Source of the DNA: SZUA-365 sp049663345
GTDB lineage: Bacteria > Bacteroidota > Ignavibacteria > SZUA-365
Assembly: GCA_049663345.1 (NCBI GenBank)
Contig: JBATDG010000014.1
Span: 62,001 to 126,000 of the forward strand
Length of the DNA: 64,000 nucleotides
Direction of reading: 5' to 3'
Below the pieces are notes generated by a model, which saw only the letters and a list, made by a program, of their open reading frames with translations, searched no databases and was not told where the DNA came from. Positions within the stretch are counted from its first letter, which is position 1, and the number at the start of each line of letters is the position of its first letter. Of this stretch, positions 60,149 through 64,000 are shown one piece after another. Position numbers and translations under genes: made by a program.

Positions 60149-61434
60149 GAACGGCGCTTCCACAGCGCGCGGAGGCGTTCCATGATGCGAAGCTCTCGTC
60201 CCTCACCGGTGGGATGATAATACTGTTTTTGCTGCAGCTCTTTCGGAAGGTATTCCTGTTCGACGAAATGCCCGTCGAAATCATGCGAGTATTTGTATCC
60301 CTTGCCGTATCCCTGGGTTTTCATTAATCCTGTAGCCGCGTTGCGCAGATGCAGAGGGACATCATACGGGGGCAGCGATTCCGCATCCGACATGGCGGTA
60401 TTAATCGCCTTGTAGGCGGCGTTGCTCTTCGGTGCGGCAGCGAGAAATGTGGCTGTTTGAGAAAGCACAATCCGTGCCTCCGGCATCCCAATGGCGTGCA
60501 CCGCCTGGTAGCATGCCGTGGCCAGAAGAAGTGCATTCGGTTCCGCATTCCCGACATCCTCTGATGCGAGAATGATCAGTCGTCTGGCAACGAACAACGG
60601 ATCTTCTCCACCTTGAAGCATACGAGCCATCCAGTACACCGCTGCGTCGGGATCGCTGCCGCGGACAGATTTGATAAATGCGGAGATGACGTTGTAATGC
60701 TCTTCGCCGCCTTTATCGTATTTGGCGAATGCACGCTGGAAAGCTTCTTCCAGAACTGTCTGGTTGATCGCAACTTTCCCATCTTCCTCAGCAAGCAGAC
60801 AGCACATTTCCAGGCCGTTCAGCATGCTGCGGGCATCGCCACCGCTATACGCGATGAGCATGTCCCTGTCATCGAATTGAATCTCAAGCCCTTTGAGATA
60901 CTCGTCTTTCTCAATCGCCCGATCCAGCAGGGTGGAGAGATCCTCAATCGTAAGCGGATTGAGAACGTATGTGCGGGCTCGCGAACGGAGCGGAGGAATG
61001 ATTTCAAAGGAAGGGTTTTCCGTTGTAGCCCCAATCAGGATGATGTCGCCCTGCTCAACTGCTTGCAGCAAAGCATCTTGCTGTGCTTTGTTAAAGCGGT
61101 GAATCTCATCAATGAAAAGGACAGTCTGCAGTTGCTCGAGCTCCATTCGGCGTTTGCGGGCAGTGTCGATTATCTGCCGAACATCCTTGACGCCGGAGGA
61201 TACTGCCGAAATCTGTTCGAAACGTGCATTGAGACGCGAGGTGAGCATACGGGCCAGTGTGGTTTTCCCGGACCCGGGAGGTCCCCAAAATACCATGCTG
61301 AAAAGAACTCCCCGGGATAGCATCTGAAAGATCGGTTTTCCCTCTCCGATCAAATGTTTCTGGCCTACGTAATCATCAAGGGAGCGCGGTCTCATTCGTT
61401 CCGCGAGCGGGACATCGGGTAGCCGGATATCCAT
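60142..61434 (-). CDS. rarA: Replication-associated recombination protein A (AAA+ ATPase)
   Basis: 430 residues. Walker A is in 'FWGPPGSGKTTLARML', Walker B in 'VLFIDEIHRFNKAQQDALLQ', sensor 1 in 'ILIGATTENPSFEIIPPLRS', and the C-terminal 'LPKELQQKQYYHPTGEGREL' tetramer region is present. It acts at stalled forks with SSB. The ATG at 61434 lies five bases after the anti-sigma-like gene. Confidence 0.95.
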   Translation of the reverse strand: MDIRLPDVPLAERMRPRSLDDYVGQKHLIGEGKPIFQMLSRGVLFSMVFWGPPGSGKTTLARMLTSRLNARFEQISAVSSGVKDVRQIIDTARKRRMELEQLQTVLFIDEIHRFNKAQQDALLQAVEQGDIILIGATTENPSFEIIPPLRSRARTYVLNPLTIEDLSTLLDRAIEKDEYLKGLEIQFDDRDMLIAYSGGDARSMLNGLEMCCLLAEEDGKVAINQTVLEEAFQRAFAKYDKGGEEHYNVISAFIKSVRGSDPDAAVYWMARMLQGGEDPLFVARRLIILASEDVGNAEPNALLLATACYQAVHAIGMPEARIVLSQTATFLAAAPKSNAAYKAINTAMSDAESLPPYDVPLHLRNAATGLMKTQGYGKGYKYSHDFDGHFVEQEYLPKELQQKQYYHPTGEGRELRIMERLRALWKRRSY

Positions 61435-61439
61435 ACCGA

Positions 61440-62207
61440 TCAGCGTGGATCGGTCGATGGTTTTGTGGGAATATCCTTTTTCAGGCGTCGAAGCGAATCC
61501 AGACGCCGAATTGAATCGGAAACCATGCTGTCCATCACCGGACTATCCTGCTCCTCGGAGAGAATGCCGCGCGTGCGGAATTCAATTGGCTCTGATGATT
61601 TCTCCTCGGGAGGGGCGGGTGCTGCCGGACTGACGCTGCTCCGGCCGCTTTGGCGCTCGCTCTTTTTATCGGGCGCTGCTATCTGAGTCTGCTTCACTGC
61701 TGGAGGAGCGGACTCTCCGTCTTTCCTATCTGCTTTCAACTCGTTTCGTTCAATAGGTGAAGCAGTTTGAACAGATTCAGATGGCACGAGCGATGCGGGT
61801 CCCTTCATCGTGTTGTTTGGAGTCAACTCGTCTGAATCAGTAACTGCATCGGACTCGACCGGAGCTTCCTCGGTTGCGGAGCGCCCGGGAGCGAATTCCT
61901 TTTGAATTTCTTGCTGAAAATCAGTAACGGATACAACGTATACAGACACGATCATCACCACCATAACCGCCGCTGCACCATAGGCAAACGCAGGAACGCG
62001 AAATCCTCCATCAGCGGCGTGGCGAAAAAAACGCTTCCACCATGGCAATTCAGCTCCGGAATCCATCTCGGCTATCGCTGCCGAGAGGTGGTAAGCGAAA
62101 TCCATCGGCGCGGAAACTTTGGGCATTGCCCTCAGATCATTCAGCAAACGCTCCGACTCGAACGGAACGTCGCCGTTCATCATACTTGTGTCATTTGAAT
62201 CAGACAT
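61440..62207 (-). CDS. Probable anti-sigma factor (single TM)
   Basis: 255 residues: a cytoplasmic acidic N-terminus with 'ERLLNDLRAMPKVSAPMDFA' (a short helical region), a TM helix (about 70-92, 'AFAYGAAAVMVVMIVSVYVVS') and a low-complexity Ser/Pro/Glu/Ala periplasmic region. It directly follows the ECF sigma gene (17 bases), which is the usual place for an anti-sigma. It lacks a recognised zinc anti-sigma motif. ATG 62207 is preferred over GTG 62216. Confidence 0.65.
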   Translation of the reverse strand: MSDSNDTSMMNGDVPFESERLLNDLRAMPKVSAPMDFAYHLSAAIAEMDSGAELPWWKRFFRHAADGGFRVPAFAYGAAAVMVVMIVSVYVVSVTDFQQEIQKEFAPGRSATEEAPVESDAVTDSDELTPNNTMKGPASLVPSESVQTASPIERNELKADRKDGESAPPAVKQTQIAAPDKKSERQSGRSSVSPAAPAPPEEKSSEPIEFRTRGILSEEQDSPVMDSMVSDSIRRLDSLRRLKKDIPTKPSTDPR

Positions 62208-62224
62208 AGCGCACACTGGAGCAA

Positions 62225-62875
62225 TTAATCATAAAGGTCTTTTAGAAGTTCCTGAAGCTGAAGGCGGCCTCGACTGATGCGCGACTTCACTGTGCCGATG
62301 GGCATTTCCGTAATTTCAGCGATTTCCTCATAACTCATTTCCTGTATATCCCGCAGCACAACAGCTTCGCGGAAGACGTCGGGAAGCTTGAGCAGCGCTT
62401 CCTGAATGCGCTCGGTCACGATGTTGCTGTCGGCCATCCGATCAGGGAGCGGCTCTCCATCCGGCAGGGGAATGGACCATTCTTCGTCATCATCCTTTTT
62501 GCGATCAATGGGTCTCAGGTACTTGCGATGGCCCCTGCGCAGTTCGCTTTTCGCAAGGTTGCCGGCAATGGTATAGACCCAGGTCGAAAACCTGGCGATG
62601 GTCCGGTACAGATGCTTCTTCCTGTACACGCGAATGAAGGTATCTTGAAGAATATCCGCCGCGTCTTCAGCATTTCCGGTGAAGCGGAAAATGTAGTTCA
62701 TGAGGGGATTTTTGAAGCGCTCCACCAGAAGATCGAACGCAAGCTGCACATCTTGTTGAAACAGCAGCATGAGTTCTTCGTCAGACAGCTTCTCGAGGGT
62801 GACACGATCCAGCTTATTTTCCTCGAGAAGGTGTTTTACCCTTTTTTCCAGGGAAAGTTCCTGGGCTTGATCCAT
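62225..62875 (-). CDS. ECF-type RNA polymerase sigma factor
   Basis: 216 residues. Region 2 ('LMNYIFRFTGNAEDAADILQ' followed by D-T-F-I-R-V-Y) and region 4 ('LPDVFREAVVLRDIQEMSYE' and E-I-A-E-I-T-E-M-P-I-G-T-V-K-S-R) are clear, joined by a basic, acidic-tipped linker. No region 3. It should direct a regulon for envelope or stress genes. The downstream anti-sigma-like gene and rarA appear co-transcribed. Confidence 0.94.
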   Translation of the reverse strand: MDQAQELSLEKRVKHLLEENKLDRVTLEKLSDEELMLLFQQDVQLAFDLLVERFKNPLMNYIFRFTGNAEDAADILQDTFIRVYRKKHLYRTIARFSTWVYTIAGNLAKSELRRGHRKYLRPIDRKKDDDEEWSIPLPDGEPLPDRMADSNIVTERIQEALLKLPDVFREAVVLRDIQEMSYEEIAEITEMPIGTVKSRISRGRLQLQELLKDLYD

Positions 62876-62892
62876 GGATTGTCTGCGATTGA

Positions 62893-63942
62893 TTATTGAG
62901 GTGAAACGGAAGTCAATTGTGCGACCAGCTGCGTCACTGCAACCGATTGCGAGACCGGCTGGGATTTAATAGCGATGTCTGCTGCTAAAATATATTCAAA
63001 ACAGGACTCAAAATACGAAGCATCAGGAAAATATTTCACGTATCTGCGAATATTCTCGATCTGCCAGGCCCAAACGACTCCTAAACTGCGTGCGTCCTCA
63101 TCGGTGGTCCGGTCGGAAAAGCGATAGCCTTTGACACGCCAGAGAAGAGACAGCTGACGGAAAAGCATGTTCACAATCATGAGGGGTTCTTGGCTTTCGA
63201 GGAGATGCTGCAGAATTTCCTGTGCACGTTTTCCATTTCTCTCGAAAACCGCGTTGCTGAGCTCGAAGATATTATACTGACGAGAAGCACCCAGATTTGC
63301 GTAGATATCGTCCGCTTCAACGCAGTTCTGGTCGGGCAGCGCCACGAGAAGCTTCTCGATTTCCGACGATAATTCTCTTGCGGAATTCCCTTTCAGCGTG
63401 TGGAATACGGTGCAGGCTTCGGGGGTAATGGATTTCCCATTCCGTTCCAGTTCGTGCACGATCCACTGCTGCGCCGCTGCGTCCTTAAGCGCCTTGAATT
63501 CAACGGCGCAGCCGGTAGCTGCCTTGCCTCGGCCCTGCTCGAGCAGGTGAGCCAAGACATCGATCGTCGTGGCTGCTTTCTTGCTCCGGGATCGCCCGGG
63601 TTTGAGTTCACCAGCGCATAGAATCAGAACGGTATCGAGCGATGGATTCTGCACATAGCCAGCAAGCGCCGGTTGCTTGAGAATGCCTTCGCTTTCACGC
63701 ACATAGACGACACGCTTTTCGCCCATGAATGGAAAGGCATTCGCGGCGATCGTAACTTCCTCGGCCTTCTGCTCGCTTCCCCGGAAAAGGTCGAGATTAA
63801 ACGATGGATCGCTTCCATCAAGCGCAGCGTCTATAAGCATTTTGGCGCTGCGTTCAATTAAAAATTCTTCCTCCCCGTAAAGAAGATACACGGGGAGAAA
63901 GGTTTTTTTTGCAATATGCTGCTGGAGGTCTTTTTCAGTCAA
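62893..63942 (-). CDS. holA: DNA polymerase III delta subunit
   Basis: 349 residues, the clamp-loader delta fold: 'VYLLYGEEEFLIERSAKMLI' at the N-terminus, a middle with 'FLPVYLLYG' and 'LQKSATVIDVLAH'-type regions, and a C-terminal helical collar ('SLGVVWAWQIENIRRYVKYF'). The start is TTG 63942, with no RBS; no ATG is available before the conserved 'FLPVYLLYGEEEFLI'. It is the first gene of the minus-strand group that continues with the ECF sigma gene 17 bases on. Confidence 0.9.
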   Translation of the reverse strand: MTEKDLQQHIAKKTFLPVYLLYGEEEFLIERSAKMLIDAALDGSDPSFNLDLFRGSEQKAEEVTIAANAFPFMGEKRVVYVRESEGILKQPALAGYVQNPSLDTVLILCAGELKPGRSRSKKAATTIDVLAHLLEQGRGKAATGCAVEFKALKDAAAQQWIVHELERNGKSITPEACTVFHTLKGNSARELSSEIEKLLVALPDQNCVEADDIYANLGASRQYNIFELSNAVFERNGKRAQEILQHLLESQEPLMIVNMLFRQLSLLWRVKGYRFSDRTTDEDARSLGVVWAWQIENIRRYVKYFPDASYFESCFEYILAADIAIKSQPVSQSVAVTQLVAQLTSVSPQ

Positions 63943-64000
63943 GGGAACTGTTCTCTTGATGAAAACACATTATTTGAGATGAACTTTCTTCATGATCATT

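Overview
The window is a gene-dense chromosomal segment (about 60 protein genes, one tRNA, no gene-free stretch over 300 bases) from a Gram-negative bacterium of the Bacteroidota/Chlorobiota (FCB) side of the tree. The reasons are a secreted protease with a type IX secretion (T9SS) C-terminal tail, a PorE-like OmpA protein, a complete MoxR-Bat operon, many outer-membrane beta-barrels ending in an aromatic residue, 'SCAS...PP.GGP' Ig-like lipoproteins, and promoters of the form TTGnnn-N16-18-TAnnTT(T/C)(G/A). Base composition is moderate, slightly GC-rich. The exact class (for example Ignavibacteria or Kapabacteria relatives) is inference. No rRNA, insertion sequence, phage or CRISPR array is visible.

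Layout. 1-1.6 kb: tail of an unknown gene, aat, and a divergent PfkB-family gene preceded by a 39-bp tandem repeat. 1.9-10.4 kb: one colinear run, yggS, divIVA, purine nucleoside phosphorylase, DUF2905, ileS, a TraR/DksA protein with a histone-H1-like arm, lspA, rluD. Its order matches the Bacillus ylmE-divIVA-ileS-ylyA-lspA-ylyB cluster. 10.4-13.8 kb (minus): methyltransferase, T9SS-exported metalloprotease, agmatinase. 13.9-18.4 kb: a glycogen debranching enzyme and glgB facing each other with overlapping 3' ends. 18.5-24.1 kb: outer-membrane barrels, PIN-PhoH, dCMP deaminase, and a PorE-like propeller-OmpA protein. 24.3-25.1 kb: cytidine deaminase, tRNA-Ala(GGC), and a purine-rich degenerate repeat. 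25.1-26.9 kb: an AlbA/Schlafen-domain regulator divergent from a radical SAM enzyme.

27.1-35.5 kb holds the MoxR, DUF58, BatA-E operon (envelope stress/oxygen tolerance type). It is followed by two paralogous barrels, deoC and two SPOR lipoproteins. 39.1-44.4 kb (minus) is an operon starting at rpsU (TTG start, clear Bacteroidota-type promoter) and running through a GalT-like DUF4921 protein, tsaD, mltG and an Ig-like lipoprotein. 44.5-52.2 kb holds an MFS transporter, a Cys/Met-metabolism PLP enzyme, a large outer-membrane protein, a FemAB-like acyltransferase and two lipoproteins. 52.4-60.1 kb (plus) runs efp, accB, accC, gcvH, guaA, a TPR protein, an LpoA-like TPR/periplasmic-binding protein and radC. 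60.1-63.9 kb (minus) holds holA, an ECF sigma factor, its probable anti-sigma partner and rarA.

Most genes are core housekeeping. The points most worth following are: the altered class I signature (G-I-H-H) of the type 2 IleRS, which is associated with extreme mupirocin resistance; the cross-phylum conservation of the divIVA-ileS-lspA cluster, with a DksA-like protein carrying a long Lys/Ala/Pro repeat arm; an LpoA-like two-domain envelope protein; a family of paralogous barrels; and several small dyads at promoters.
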